From Gnetum montanum (taxonomy: Eukaryota > Streptophyta > Gnetopsida > Gnetales > Gnetaceae), in the NCBI GenBank assembly GCA_015680685.1, contig MNCI01009276.1:98501-162500 (forward strand): a stretch of DNA of 64,000 nt, written 5' to 3'. The position numbers were made by a program, and so were the translations under genes. The number at the start of each line of letters is the position of its first letter. Position 1 is the stretch's first letter. This document shows, one piece after another, positions 47,758 through 60,098 of the stretch. The notes under the pieces are model-generated. The model was not told where the DNA came from, did no database searches, and saw only the letters and a program-made list of their open reading frames with translations.

Positions 47758-47762
47758 AGTTG
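47758..47762. repeat. Right target-site duplication of G6 (AGTTG)
   Basis: It pairs with GGTTG at 37837-37841. G5 gag resumes immediately after it. Confidence 0.75.
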
Positions 47763-48550
47763 CTAGCAAAGGCTCATCATTATCATTATTTTATTGTCAC
47801 TGATGATGTCCCATGTTTCCACTTCATTCATTGTGGGCTTGACAATCATCATTATTGTTTCACTATTCACCTCCATCACAATTATTCTTTTTGTGATGTG
47901 TTTTAGAATTAGAAGAGAAAGAAAAATATGTAAATGAAGAGGAAAAAGAGGGAGGAGGAATACCACCACCATGGTATTTGCCATCTTCCCTTTGGTTTTC
48001 ATAGACACATTTATCAATTTTCTTATCATCTTCTCACTTATCTAAGCCCCTGCATTGACTACCATCTTTACCTAAACCTAGATTATTGATAGTGGGTCAT
48101 AGATTCAGGGCCACACCCCCATCACCAATAACAAGGGATGGAGAATTTTCATGTTGAGAGCCCCCAGAGGAAAGATCCTCATTGTCATCTTGGTTAACCA
48201 GGAACAAAGGATTGGTGAATCGTTTCCCCTTCACAAAATCATGGTGCTTCTCTTGGTGTCGATCTCTCCTACATTGTGTTTCAATGGGATGGTAGTCCCA
48301 GTAGTCATAATCATGTACAATGTACTCCTTTTGAAGATTTTGGATGTCCAACTTCTTAAGAGTTTAAAGTAACATCATGTGCAAAAATCAATCAAGAGGC
48401 ATTACAATGTTGCCTTTCATATCACACCATTGCAATTGTTCATTCTAATGCAAGATGAAGGTGAAGTCAAGCACATACTCATCTAGATGAGTATATACCA
48501 CCTTGCATTCTTAAGGGATTGGTATCATCATGCCTATGAGAAGAAGACAT
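47758..48550 (-). pseudogene. gag: Gag of G5, N-terminal part (resumes after G6)
   Basis: The minus-strand ATG at 48550 (M-S-S-S-H-R) matches G4. The Asp/His-rich segment and EYIVHDYDYWDYHPIETQCR (48097-48351) match G2 and G6 gag. The sequence is collinear with 26090-26900 of G4 and continues at 37841 once G6 is removed. Confidence 0.8.
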
Positions 48551-48684
48551 TTTGCAACACAAATAAAATATTAGTGTGCTTATGTGATTATATTTATTAT
48601 GAGAATGATTTTAACCTTAGGGTTCATCTAATGATGTTAATGATGTTCACTAAACCTAGATAGCACACATTTCAAATAAAAAGA

Positions 48685-48703
48685 GTCCTTGGAAATGGTG
48701 CCA
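48685..48703 (-). other. Primer-binding site of G5
   Basis: The minus strand reads TGGCACCATTTCCAAGGAC, a mutated tRNA-Asp-type PBS one base from the LTR. Confidence 0.7.
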
Positions 48704-48704
48704 A

Positions 48705-49666
48705 TGATAAGAAGTCGAGGTACCCCTATGTCCAACCATACAAATCACTAAGTGTTCGTGCATGATCAGGTCAAATTTCATAGACTCTATCTTTTGGCAC
48801 ACTAGTCTTCTAGGAAGTGAACTTTTTCCTAATAGTCATTTGTTATCTTCCCAGTTACACTTGTGATGCAAAAAGGTATAGTTAAGTGTAATTGAGGCAT
48901 ATGGTTTTTATTATTTTATGTTTTATGCTCCTAGTGCTTAAAATACAGAATTGAAGCATTTTGATAATTAATTTAATTTAGCTAATTAATTAATTTCTCA
49001 CTAATCCTAACATAAGCATCCAATCCTACTTTCTATACACGTCCTAAACCCATGTATTGAATGCTAGGATTACCAAGCGCTATGCTATTGGGTGAACCAA
49101 ACAATAACGCTGCTTAGATTTCTAAGAGAATACATATTTATGCTCAAAGTAGTTGTACTTATATGTTTAATCTATTTAGCTTAATCAATTGACTAATCAC
49201 TTGAAGTCTAATTTAGCTTAATTAATTACATAATTAATGAAAATAATAAATGCATAAATGAATCATTAATCTATTTCAAGTGCTACAAGGTTCGATCAAA
49301 AGGCTCGTCTTTATTTTCATTCACACTGGTGTGTTTAGGTGCAACCGTGCTTGAATAAAGATCCATACACTTTCTAACTTTGGCTACTAGCACTCAGAGA
49401 AATATTCTAACTCTCATACAAAAAAAAAACTACAAGAGCTCTGGTACAACTATCAAAACACATGCTATAAACACGGGTGATGAGCACATATTTATAAACT
49501 TTATTCAAGAACTACATCGACAGGGCCCGATAAATGCAGCAAACACTATGTTGACACAACCCCATCAATGGGGCAACATCACGTAGATGGGGCTACGTCG
49601 ATGGGGCCCCATTGATGAGGCCATGTTAACGGGGGCCCATCACTATGACATAATGACAATTAATCA
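48705..49666 (-). repeat. 5' LTR of G5, CATCGATG-type U3
   Basis: This 962-bp LTR aligns throughout with 27055-28016. Its minus-strand start is TGATTAATTGTCATTATG, and U3 (about 49510-49650) has repeated ATCAATGGGGC and GTCGATGGGGCCC motifs. The right flank AAGAG is outside the element. No matching duplication is visible because the other end of the array is shared. Confidence 0.85.
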
Positions 49667-50159
49667 AAGAGATTTTTAGGTATAATAAAGCCTAATCCAT
49701 TAAAGAGCTAAAATGTGCCAACACTTAGCATATTTTTGCATAGGAATTTTTTAAAAATGCAAATTAAAAATCAAACGTAAAATGAAAATCAAAATTAAAT
49801 GCAACTTAAAGGTAATGGCCACACTTTTTTACAAGCATAAGATAATTCTAAAAGAAAATACACAAATAAAATAAATATTGAAACATGATACATGGCCACA
49901 AAAGTAAGGAAATGATCATTGATGAAGGAAGGAATAAAATGTCAATTGTAGAGGTATTGCCTGAAGGAAGGGAGCTCTTTTTGTGTAATCCTATGTTCAT
50001 CATTTCCCTTGTCCATCATTGTAAATAGAACTTATTTTGATAGCTCATCTAATGATTTAGAGTTAATGGCTTTAATGGTATTGGCCCCAGCCTAAGTGCT
50101 AAGTTCATTGTTGATGTTAGAAGTTTCATCTTGAAACTCTAATTTTGAGCCGTATTTAA
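49667..50159 (-). other. Probable protease-RT spacer of an unrelated gypsy element
   Basis: No conserved domain is seen. The minus strand continues from the protease fragment at 50160-50640 with short readable stretches such as LKYGSKLEFQDE, so it is probably the inter-domain part of that element, cut by the G5 LTR. Confidence 0.35.
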
Positions 50160-50640
50160 TGTCAATGTTGTTAATCTAATGGGAAAAATTGTGTCTCTAC
50201 AAATCACAATTTCACCATCCTCATAAGGTAAATGAATTTCTTGGTATATGGGGGGTGAGATTGCTCACAGCTTTGCTAACCATGATCTTCCTAGGATCAA
50301 GTTAAAACTAGGTGTTTTGTCAACCACTAAGAAATTAGCCAACGTTGGGAATTTCTCACCAACTTCAAAATATAATGAGAGGGAGTCTCACACTGCTAGT
50401 CTAAATCCATTAAAAGACTTTAATGTTGAAGTTGAGGTTTCTTGAGTGTTATTAGCCATTCCTAATTGCTCAACAATCATAAATGAGATTATGTTTGTTG
50501 TTGCTCCATCATCCACATGGACACGATAAATTTTGTACTTGCCAACACATATGGTAATGAATTTTCTACTTGCCACTCCCTTCATTCTAGCTCTACCCAA
50601 ACCAAATGTAGAAGCTAAGGTAACATTTTAAATACTAGTT
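50160..50640 (-). pseudogene. Retropepsin fragment of a second gypsy lineage
   Basis: On the minus strand: VHVDDGATTNIISFMIVEQLG, then FEVGEKFPTLANFLVVDKTPSFNLILGRSWLAK and ISPPIYQEIHLPYEDGE. The order active site, then NLILGRSWL, then a P-x-Y-Q-x-I-x-x-P motif is typical of TAT/Ogre-like gypsy proteases, and unlike the G-family protease. The site is D-D-G rather than D-S/T-G. Two stops are present. No RT is seen because the G5 LTR array begins at 49666. Confidence 0.65.
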
Positions 50641-53600
50641 GTCCAATACAAATAAAAATGTTAGCAAAAAAATATATGCAATTAACCAAATCCACGATGA
50701 TGGGGAAATGTACTGACCATGTATTGAAGGTTCTAATCAAATACTAATGATTCCTAATTCTTATATAATATCAAATTTTGATGAGCTCTAAGTCTCATAT
50801 ATTGATTTCCAAGCTCTAACAAAATTTATTTGTGGATTTTCCCTCTTCTTTCTCCAAATTAATAGGTCAAAACTACATTTTCAATTGTGAATCATAATGT
50901 GGGAAGTCCTAAAACCTAAATCAATCCTTTTCTTTAATATTCTCCATGTTTAAATTCCCATGCACTATGTACAAAACATATACAACCACTAAATAGCATT
51001 TCAAAGTGTGCACCACTATCACAAAAATCATTACCTTCTAGATGCCAAATATTAGACTAACAATTAGTTTTAAAAAATATAAAATGAAATAAAAGTCATA
51101 ATAAATTGACCAATAATTTCAGCTGAAAATAATAGAATTCAAATTACATCAAAACTAAATAAAATTCATGACAGAATATTGGCATGATATCAAAATTATA
51201 TATCCATATCCACATGATAAAATTAGGCATTAGTAAAACTTAAATGTATCAAATACAAATCATAGAATGCATTCATCAAATATATGCCATCAAAATAGAG
51301 TGTGCATAATTTTACAGCATCTAAAACCCAAAAATAAATAGTGTAATGAATTTCCCTACCTAATTAAAAGCATTGCTAATAGAAATCCTTGTGTGGCTAA
51401 AATCTTCTAAATAGTCTTTAAACCCTAAGTTGAGGCAAAAGATCAATGTTTGGATCCAAGTGAAATCTAAAAGAAATAAGTGAGATCTAAAATACTTTTG
51501 ATATTTTGGATTTTCTCATAATTTTGCATATGCACACTAACCCCTTTTATTGGAGTTTTGAGTTAGCACGTATTAAGCATTGAATGAGTCATTGGAACAT
51601 GGAGCACTACTTTGGATTTGGTATGATTTTTTTGGATAATTTACATTTATAGTATAATTATATTTTAATATTTAATATTTAATTTATTTAATCCTATGTG
51701 TTATAGGACCTTGTGCTAGCCTTCTATTACCAATGGTGTTGACCATAGACCTTGTTATTAGTTTGGACTTAGACATAGCTATCAGCTTGGAATTAGACAT
51801 AACTATTAACTCACTCATAGGAGATGTTTGCCGATGCTAGGTAGTAGCCATGTGAGAAAAAGAATTTAAAAATATATTTAGAATTAAAATTTCTTTTTAT
51901 TTTAGTTTTTTCCATTATAACTCCTTTGTCTAGCACTACAAAACCATTACTAGAATATAAATCTAGTTATTTCTTCATAAGAGAGCATCATTTTACCTTA
52001 CCTTATTAACATGTGAAAGATAAAGTAGAGAAGAATACCCTACTAAATTGAAGAGAGAGCTAGATCTAGATCTACACTATTGACCAAGACCTATAGTAAG
52101 TCATGTTTCCAAATATCATTTTAGATATTACCTAGATTCCATTGTTAATCTATGATCTTTCCTAGGATTTGAAGCATATTTTGAAGATTGAAACTATGAA
52201 AGTATTTTAATATTATTTTCAACATTTTTTCTATTTCTAATATTTTTATCATACATAGGACATTAGTCAACATTTTAACCAATTTTTACCATGTTTTAAC
52301 TAGTTGTGATGACATTATATCTTCATTCTAATTTTTGTTAAAATTTTAGCTGTAGAAATGATCCTAGATACTAACAACTCAAAAGCAAAATTGTTCAACA
52401 CAATGGCATGGATCATGAGGGATCCTCCCCGTAGCAACATTGTAACACATGGAATGATGAATTTTAATGAGATTAGCAAATGTAGCATGAAAAGAAAGGA
52501 AACGTTTTTTCAATGATTCCTAGCTTCTAGGCAATAGAAAATTAAGAAAATGGCCAAAAATCTACCTTTTAGACTTGACAACTAATAATACAATAAAAAT
52601 TGTAGGAGTCTAGAATAGTCTTAGGAAGCTTGGATTCTCATTTTAACAATATTTTATATTTTTTAGACATGTATATAAATCCACATTTTCATTTTAGCTT
52701 CATCTAGCACATTAGAACCTTCCATTTGGTAGTTCGATTCATGGTCTTTAACCTCTTTTGGTTCATACAATGAGTTGGATCCATCTCTCCATCACCCAAT
52801 GATTTTTTTATTATTGGATTTTTTTATTATTGAATTTAATTTTTAGTTTGTCCAACCATTTGATTATATGTGAGTTTCAACTATATGTGGGTTTTAGACT
52901 CACCAATCATTTATATATGGGTTTTAGACCCACTTTCATTGGCAAATTAATCTATTTGTTGGTTGGATTATGGGTGGAAATGGAGTTTTTAGTTTATAAT
53001 TAATTGTTAAATTGAATTATTATCATTATTATTTATTTGGTTTGGTGTTTTTTTTTCTAGTTAACATTTATTTGTAGCTATCCCATGTGCATGAATATGC
53101 AGTTAAGTGATGCCTCCAACCATATCCATGAGGAATTATTTTATTAGTTGGTTTACCCTACTTAGTTTTAGGACTAATTTCCTTGTTTTTATTGATTTTC
53201 AAGTAATTATGTTAGTTGTAATCAAGAAGATTTAGAGGTTATAGCTAATGAATAATTTCCATGTTTAAGAAATCTTAGTTAATTTTATAATTCTAGTTTA
53301 AGTTTCATTCTATGCTATAATATTTAAGTAGAATTATGGATTTAGAATGCATGTGAGATTGGTACTATTTTTCTACCTATCTTATGTGTATGCCAATTAT
53401 GATTTGAACTTGATTATATTGTGGAGTTTATGATGCATTTATTAGTTTCAAAGTTATGCAACATTAGAGCCCAATGACTTTTTGGATACAAATGTATTTT
53501 TAGTTTCATATTTTCTTTATATACTTGGATCATAATTTCAATTGCATGCATTCATTTGATTAGGTATTAAGTAATTTAAGTTGTTAATTCACATCACTAT

Positions 53601-53838
53601 TATTATTACCTTTAGTTTTTGGTAATAGGTTTCATCCTATTTTTGGTAGTAAACAAGTTAGATTTGGTACGCATGGGACTATTGTCAACATTTTTATAAT
53701 GTTTTATATTTTGGTATGCAATTGCTTATCCTTATGTGTCTACTTTATCATTGATGCTTATTTCTTTATTGATTTAATTTTCTTGGCATCCACTCAATTT
53801 TATTAAGTAACATTTTGTTTTTCCAAAATTTATTTTAT
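50641..53838. other. AT-rich region, nothing recognised
   Basis: No LTR ends, domains or RNA genes were recognised. It may include the rest of the gypsy element whose protease lies at 50160-50640. Imperfect short repeats occur at 52863-52934 (TATATGTGGGTTTTAGACTC-like units). Confidence 0.5.
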
Positions 53839-53843
53839 ATAAG

Positions 53844-54784
53844 TGATGAGTGGCGAGGTACCCCTACACTCAAACATACAAATACGAGCGTTTCATGCAC
53901 GATCTGGTTGAACTCTGCATACGGGCTAGTTGTGGTATCTAGATAGTTACTCATTGATCGCAGTTCACTATCTTCCCACCTGGACTAGTATTTACTTTGT
54001 CACATATGGTTTAGTCCAGAGTGAGGTGTATGATATGTTCCTAAACTAATTGCTACTCTTGGAGGTGATGGAAAATAATCTTAGCTAAGCTAGGAGGAAA
54101 AGGGAGAGAGAGTTATGCTAAGAGGAGATAGGGGAAGATAATCTAAACTAGCCTAAGTGTGATGAGCATCCGTTCCTTAATCATCCGTACACATCTTGGA
54201 CCTCGTGCACAACTACTACTGGGATTACCAAGCACAGATCCTAGGTACGCTACTGGGTTACCAAGTAGTCACACTTAAATGCTTGTGATTAAGTTGTACT
54301 CATCTTGTGTTTAAGGAGTTTAGGGTGAAGAGATATTAACTATGAAAGAAATAAATAAAAATAACAATTAAATAATTAAACTAAGTGAATGCTGCAATGA
54401 TGAAGTAATCTTGATCTCTATTTCTGATCAAGTGTGTGTCCAAGTACGTCACACTTGAATAAAGGATTCCATATAATTACAATCATCACACTGCGGGCAT
54501 GCACTAAGAAATAATTCTAACTCTAAGAAGGAAAAACTACAAGAGTTTGGATAAGGGACTAAGAACTAATGTCAAAACCAAGTGCACCACCTCTTATTTA
54601 TAGGTAATGAGACAGGTCCCAATATCGGATGTTCGATATCACTTGGCGGCCCCGATATCGTGTACCTGACATCAAGGGTTTGATATCGAGGGTCCGATAT
54701 CAGGGCCTATCAAACATAGCATCTTGTATTAGGGTTCCAATAACAGGGGTTCGATAACAGGACCTGACAGACCATGACTCATCA
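53844..54784 (-). repeat. Solo LTR of the G family with perfect target duplication
   Basis: A 941-bp LTR with TGATGAGT and ACTCATCA ends and no PBS or polypurine tract beside it. It is flanked by ATAAG at 53839-53843 and 54785-54789, a perfect 5-bp duplication. U3 (about 54610-54770) has many GATATC and GATATCGAGGG-type repeats, and the TATA box reads TTATTTATAG near 54594 on the plus strand. It is the product of LTR-LTR recombination of a full element. Confidence 0.9.
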
Positions 54785-54789
54785 ATAAG

Positions 54790-56639
54790 TAATGCCTTCC
54801 TAGCCTAAGCCTAATTAGCAAGGTGCTACAAAAAATTATTACATTTCTTAGAATTTCATTGCATTTTAAAAACAATCTAAAATTGGTTATAAAGTATAAT
54901 TTTTGGATAAAGGAAATGATGAAAAGACTTGCAAAATGACTTAGAGAAAATTGAGAGAATGAGAATTCCCAAAACCATCTTAGGATTACAATCATTTTCT
55001 TAGTGTAAATATGATATTAATATGGGTAAATGTGTGAAATATTTAGTTATTACTTTTGATTGAGATTAGAGTTAGAAGTAATAAGAATTCACTGGTTAGT
55101 TTATAGGGTAACCCTAGTTACACAATTGATGTAATTCCCACTGGTTTTGCTAGCCCTTATCAAGGATGGTACCTAGAGTAAGGAAAGAAACTAATCCATT
55201 CTTGGATTCTTTTTACATCTAGAAGATCAATAATAGTTCTAAAGTGATTATTTGATGTGGTATCTTTGCTAGCACTAGCATAATAATAAGAATATTAATC
55301 AAAAACCTATAGGCATGTTTAGTTGATTATTTTGTTATTTGATCATTATGATGATGAACTTATAATCGACAACTTTGGCACATGTTACAAATTGATGAAT
55401 CAAGTGAGGGGTCCTAAATTTACATGTTTGTCGAGTGGTGGTGGTGATAGCCATTTTATTATTAAATTTATTACATCCTCATGAATAATTGTATTATAGC
55501 TGATGTCTTTTTATTTTGCTAAACATTTTATATAGAGCTTGTACATTCATGCACCCTAGTTCCACTACACATGTTAATAGACCACATAGAAAATACTTGT
55601 AATGTTAATCCTACTAAATCACATTTGTATTGATCCCTTTTTTATATAATTATAGATAATGATGAAGGTGTAGATCTAAGAATGATAATGAAGCATAGTT
55701 TAGGCTTTTATTTTATTCCAATTTGAGATTTATGTTAAGAGATGCTTAAAGCATATGATGATAAGTTATGTTGAATTTAGTATTTGAATTGTAACTTGGA
55801 TAATTATTATATTGGACCTATGATCTATTAAATGTTTAAATTTGTGAGGTTTATTTTAGGAATATTTTTAATAAATATTTAAAGCTATAAAAACTAATTG
55901 TGCCTATTTTTCTAATTTCTTGTTAAATAATATTTTAATTTTTTTTCTTTATATTATATGATTTTTAAATTCCAAGCAGTCTAGATTTGTTAATAAAAAA
56001 TAGAGTTAAAATGTAGGCAAATTTTTGTGGATGGGGTTGCGGGGTGGGCATGGTGTCAAACCTCAAAAAATAAATAATATTATTTAAAAATTTAGAATAT
56101 ATCAAATCATTGAAAAAAGAGCCTAAAGAAAAAGCCCACCATTTTTGGGAATGCCTTTTTAGGTTTTTATCCTTACAACCAATTCTAAGAAAACATCCTT
56201 TTTAGGTAGGAAAAGGATTAGGCCTTGCCCTTATTTAGAAGCATTCTCAAAGATTTTCACTTCTTACTAAAGTGTTTCTTGTAAAGAGAAGGAGAAAACT
56301 CTCTCTAAAGAAAAGAGAACATATCAAGACAAATAGCAACAAAAATTGAAAATTTTCATCCTTGAGACTCCAAAACAAAAAGAAATTAATAGTGTAAAAA
56401 ACAAAATAATTGTTCATCTTTTACTTGGAGCTTTTTTCTTGAAAGATGGAGTTAAAAATTGATATGTTTGAGAATTAGTATTTGACACTAGAAAGAGGTC
56501 CTAGTTATCCTCTTGCTACTAGAAAATAATCACATCGAAGCTTCCAAATAGAGTAGAGAACAAGTGGTTGAAGATAATTCCAAATGTAAAGAAAAGTAGT
56601 TTGATTTGCAAGAATGACTTCATTAATGTTTGGTTGAAA
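54790..56639. other. AT-rich region, nothing recognised
   Basis: This is the original host sequence of the solo LTR plus unassigned AT-rich DNA. No domain or LTR boundary was recognised. The left part of the LINE remnant may extend into the end of this stretch. Confidence 0.45.
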
Positions 56640-57880
56640 GTTATTACAAATTCAGAATATCCATTTCCAAGCATGCTCAGCAGTGGGACACTTCAAAAAA
56701 TATGAGAAAATGAGTTCTCACTTCTACAAAGAGGATAATAAAATCATTATTTGTAATAATCTCATAAAAAACTTTTGAATGAAAATGAAAAACTTATCTA
56801 CCATCCTTTCAAAAAATTTCTAGAAAAGCTTGATGCAAATTTTTCAAAATTAATTTTCCTCTTTCTATTAAAACCATAGAGGCTATAGTATTTATTCCAA
56901 GTAATCCATCGATCATGCATATGTAGACGAGAAATCATAGTGATACCAAATCTACTTGAGGTGGTACACAATCTAGATGCATTAGTAACCCAAGCTCCTT
57001 TAGTGAAAGGAAGCCACCATAGGCTAATTTTCTTAAGCATATCTTCTAAAACTATAATATTATATAATTATAATATTTATAAATATTGCACCATATCTTC
57101 TGAATTTTTTTAATAATTGGAGAATTAAGAATAGAGATGGCTTAAGGAAAAAGAAGATAGTGAAGAAAGTTATTAGAAGACCAGTTGTTATCATTTGTAG
57201 GTTTTTCTTGCATAAGTTTGTTTTTTAAAAGGAGCATCCAAAAATCATCTTCATTAATGCACTTTGTAATCCATTGTACTGTAAGAGAAATACCCTAGTT
57301 ATAACAATCAATGAGCCCAAGTCTTCCATCTTTCTTGCTACTAGTGCAAATATCCCAAGCAACTATAGAAAAACCTTTTCTATGTTGCTTAGCAGAGTAA
57401 ATAAACTAACGAATACTACGATTAGTTCTATCATAAAAAGTTTTAAAAGGAACCAAACAATTAGAGTAGTAAACATGAGTTAATTGAAGCATTTTCTTAA
57501 TAACTAAAACTTTTCCAACACGGGTGAGCTATTTTTCTTTCCATTTATCAAGCTTTTTTTTTCCATTTTATGAACCACACAATTCCAAAAAATAGTAAGA
57601 TTAGGCTCAAAAGAAAAATATATTTCTAAAATTTTGAAGATAGAATATTTTTTTCAAGGTTTTACAAGGCTTGAGAGTAATCCACTCATCAATATTATCA
57701 TTATAATAAATAGCATATTTTTTCCAATTGATCCAAGAGCCAAATAACATATAATAATCTTCCACTCTAGCTAATAGGTTATTGATATGTTATAGAGAAT
57801 TATTGATCATAAAAAAGAATCATCTACAAAGTGCATGTTAAATATTTGTGTACCTAATATCTTCTTTTGTACTCCATAGG
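56640..57880 (-). pseudogene. LINE (L1-type) reverse transcriptase remnant, C-terminal part
   Basis: On the minus strand the RT catalytic block reads NMHFVDDSF (about 57820-57850), followed by LTRVGKVLVIKKMLQLTHVYY, then GFSIVAWDICTSSKKDGRLG (about 57310-57370), a typical plant LINE pattern. A zf-RVT-like end follows: FYYPLCRSENSFSHIF (about 56690-56750), preceded by SRFGITMISRLHMHDRWITWN. The usual F-A-D-D is F-V-D-D. Upstream endonuclease and RT fingers are not seen, so it is 5'-truncated or too decayed. No poly(A) tail or target duplication was identified. Confidence 0.65.
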
Positions 57881-58755
57881 CTATTATGTTTCATACTTTT
57901 TTCCCATTATAGCCTAAACATACCTAAGCTAAACTTTATTAGAAAACCCTAGGACATTACATTATCCTTCCTTCCATATTTCTCCTAATATTATCTTTAA
58001 CACTTCTTATCTAGTATAATTTAAGAGGTGTCACAATAGACCAATAAGCAAATGATTGTTGATGAGGGTACAATCATTCACAATGTATCAAACACATTAC
58101 AAGACTTCAAGCATATCTCTCAACATATGCATAACAAGTTGTGCATCAAATGAATTTGATTCTTGGAAGCATGGATTCATAATTCAAAAACATATGTGGT
58201 GCATAGGGATTTGAAAATACTAGGAATAGATTCACATGTGGGTACATAAATTACAATATAATAAGACATTTAATGTATAATTTTTAAATGTGTTGTTTAA
58301 AAATAAGATTGTTCATGAAAGATATGAGTCACATCTAATATACATGATTATTATTTTTATTTCTTCTCAATGTTATATTTATTAAATAGTTATTTTAATT
58401 TAAGTTAAATTAAAACTACCCATGATGAATCTAATGTACTTCTATTCATGCTCCCACTTCCAATATGCGTTATACATGTAAACTTTCTAGGATTCATGAA
58501 TCCCTAGCACATACATAACAAGTCATCATCACATGGCATATTCTCATATACATATCACACAAGACATACTTAATCATTTACAAATCTTAGATCACTCATA
58601 AGACATCGTATGATTATTCCACAGAGTTCAAGATCTATAAGTATGTTCTACAATAAATCACTAGTGGAGCATGACTTAAAACCATTCTTCTTCTTCTTTG
58701 TTAGGTGTGTTATTAATTTTAAGTTTAAAACACCTTCATGTTGTAATGGTTTTCA
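57881..58755. other. AT-rich region, nothing recognised
   Basis: No domain or clear LTR boundary. Short strings such as GAGGTGTCACAATAG resemble LTR termini of other plant families, but no pair was found. Confidence 0.4.
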
Positions 58756-59212
58756 TGTTGGAAATTTATTCTTAGCATGTTGGCTGAAAATAACAAAAGT
58801 CAATGTACATAATATGTCAAAAGAATATGTAATTGCTCACACCCAATTTGGCCATGATTAATTATGGATTATAACTTCATAGTTTGACTTTTACCCAAAG
58901 CATGACATTGTAGCCACTATATAAGTGTTTTTGTGGTTTTATGGCAACACATCTTCACCAAATCAACGAATATGTGAGGCATAATTCAAGCTGTAGTCTC
59001 TTCCTCTTGTGAAGATTTTATCCAAGCTTATTGTAAGTCTCAAGGAAAAGAAGACTTGGATTTCTAAGGCTTGGTAGGAGTTGAGGTTTTTGTATGCTTT
59101 CCCTAGGATAATTTCTTATGTTCTTGATGCATTCCTTTTGATTTCATAATTGAATATCTATTCCTATCACTTTCCATTGCTTTATCATCTTACTTAATTA
59201 AGGTGTAAATTA
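58756..59212 (+). repeat. Probable 5' LTR of copia element C2
   Basis: It starts TGTTGGAAATTTATTC, has a CTATATAAG box at about 58917, and ends a few bases before a tRNA-Met PBS at 59219. The 3' boundary is approximate, because a clear CA end is not preserved. No second LTR lies in the window. Confidence 0.5.
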
Positions 59213-59218
59213 ATAAAT

Positions 59219-59230
59219 TGGTATCAGAGC
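59219..59230 (+). other. Primer-binding site of copia C2 (initiator tRNA-Met type)
   Basis: TGGTATCAGAGC is the standard copia PBS, followed by AAGG. Confidence 0.85.
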
Positions 59231-59282
59231 AAGGTTCATTTAATTCTTAAGGCTCTTATATCATTAAGTGAATTAAGATAGC

Positions 59283-60098
59283 AAGTGGTGCTAAGTACAT
59301 TGAAGAAATAGAAAAGTTCAATGGTAGTAACTACAATCTTTAGAAGCTAAGGATGGAAGATTTTTTGGTTGAAAAGAAACAAGATGTATGCATCACTAAA
59401 ATTGAACTAGAGAGCATGAAAGTTGAAGACTAAAATCAATTAGATTATCTAGCTTTGGGAATAATTCATAAAGGTATTTCTAATCTTGTGCTTATAAATT
59501 TTCAAGATGAAAAGACTACAATGGGAATATGGGATGCTATGGGTAAGATATATCAATCTAGTTCATACTCAAATGAATTAAATCTTAAAATATAATTATT
59601 TTTCTTAAATATGTCTAAACATAATACTATTGCATCTCATCTTACTACTTTCAATACTATTGTTACACAAATATAGTTAATTAGTAGTAAGATGGAAGAC
59701 AAAGCTTAATGTATTACCGTGTTACAATCAATTTCTAATTCATGGGAAACTATTGTTCAAAATATTACCAGTACAATTAGCTCTTTAAAATTTGATGAGG
59801 TTGTAGGACAGCTAATGACTAAGGAACTTTGAAGAAAGTGCTCTAAGCCTACACCTACTACGGCATTAGTAAGTAAAAGATCAAGAAAAAAGAAATTGAG
59901 TAAATCCTTTAGTAAAAATAATTCTAAATTCAAGAAAGTTACTGATGAAGCTCCCAAGAGAATATCAAAATGTTGACACTATGGAAAGTATGGCCACTTG
60001 AGAAAGGATTGCAAATTTTTGAAGAAAAAGGAAAAATATGCTGGATCTGATTCTTCTAAGAAAGATGCTAATGTAGAAATACTAGACTTATGTATAGT
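59283..60098 (+). pseudogene. gag: Copia gag fragment C2
   Basis: Plus-strand copia gag: IEKFNGSNYN, LRMEDFLVEKK, then the UBN2-type domain with GIWDAMGKIYQ, LTTFNTIVTQI and LQSISNSWETIVQNI (about 59290-59830). A Lys-rich stretch and a decayed CCHC knuckle C-x-H-Y-G-K-Y-G-H-L-R-K-D-C near 59970-60015 follow, where one codon is TGA and the second Cys is Tyr. It is cut at 60098 by the G7 LTR. Several in-frame stops. Confidence 0.8.
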
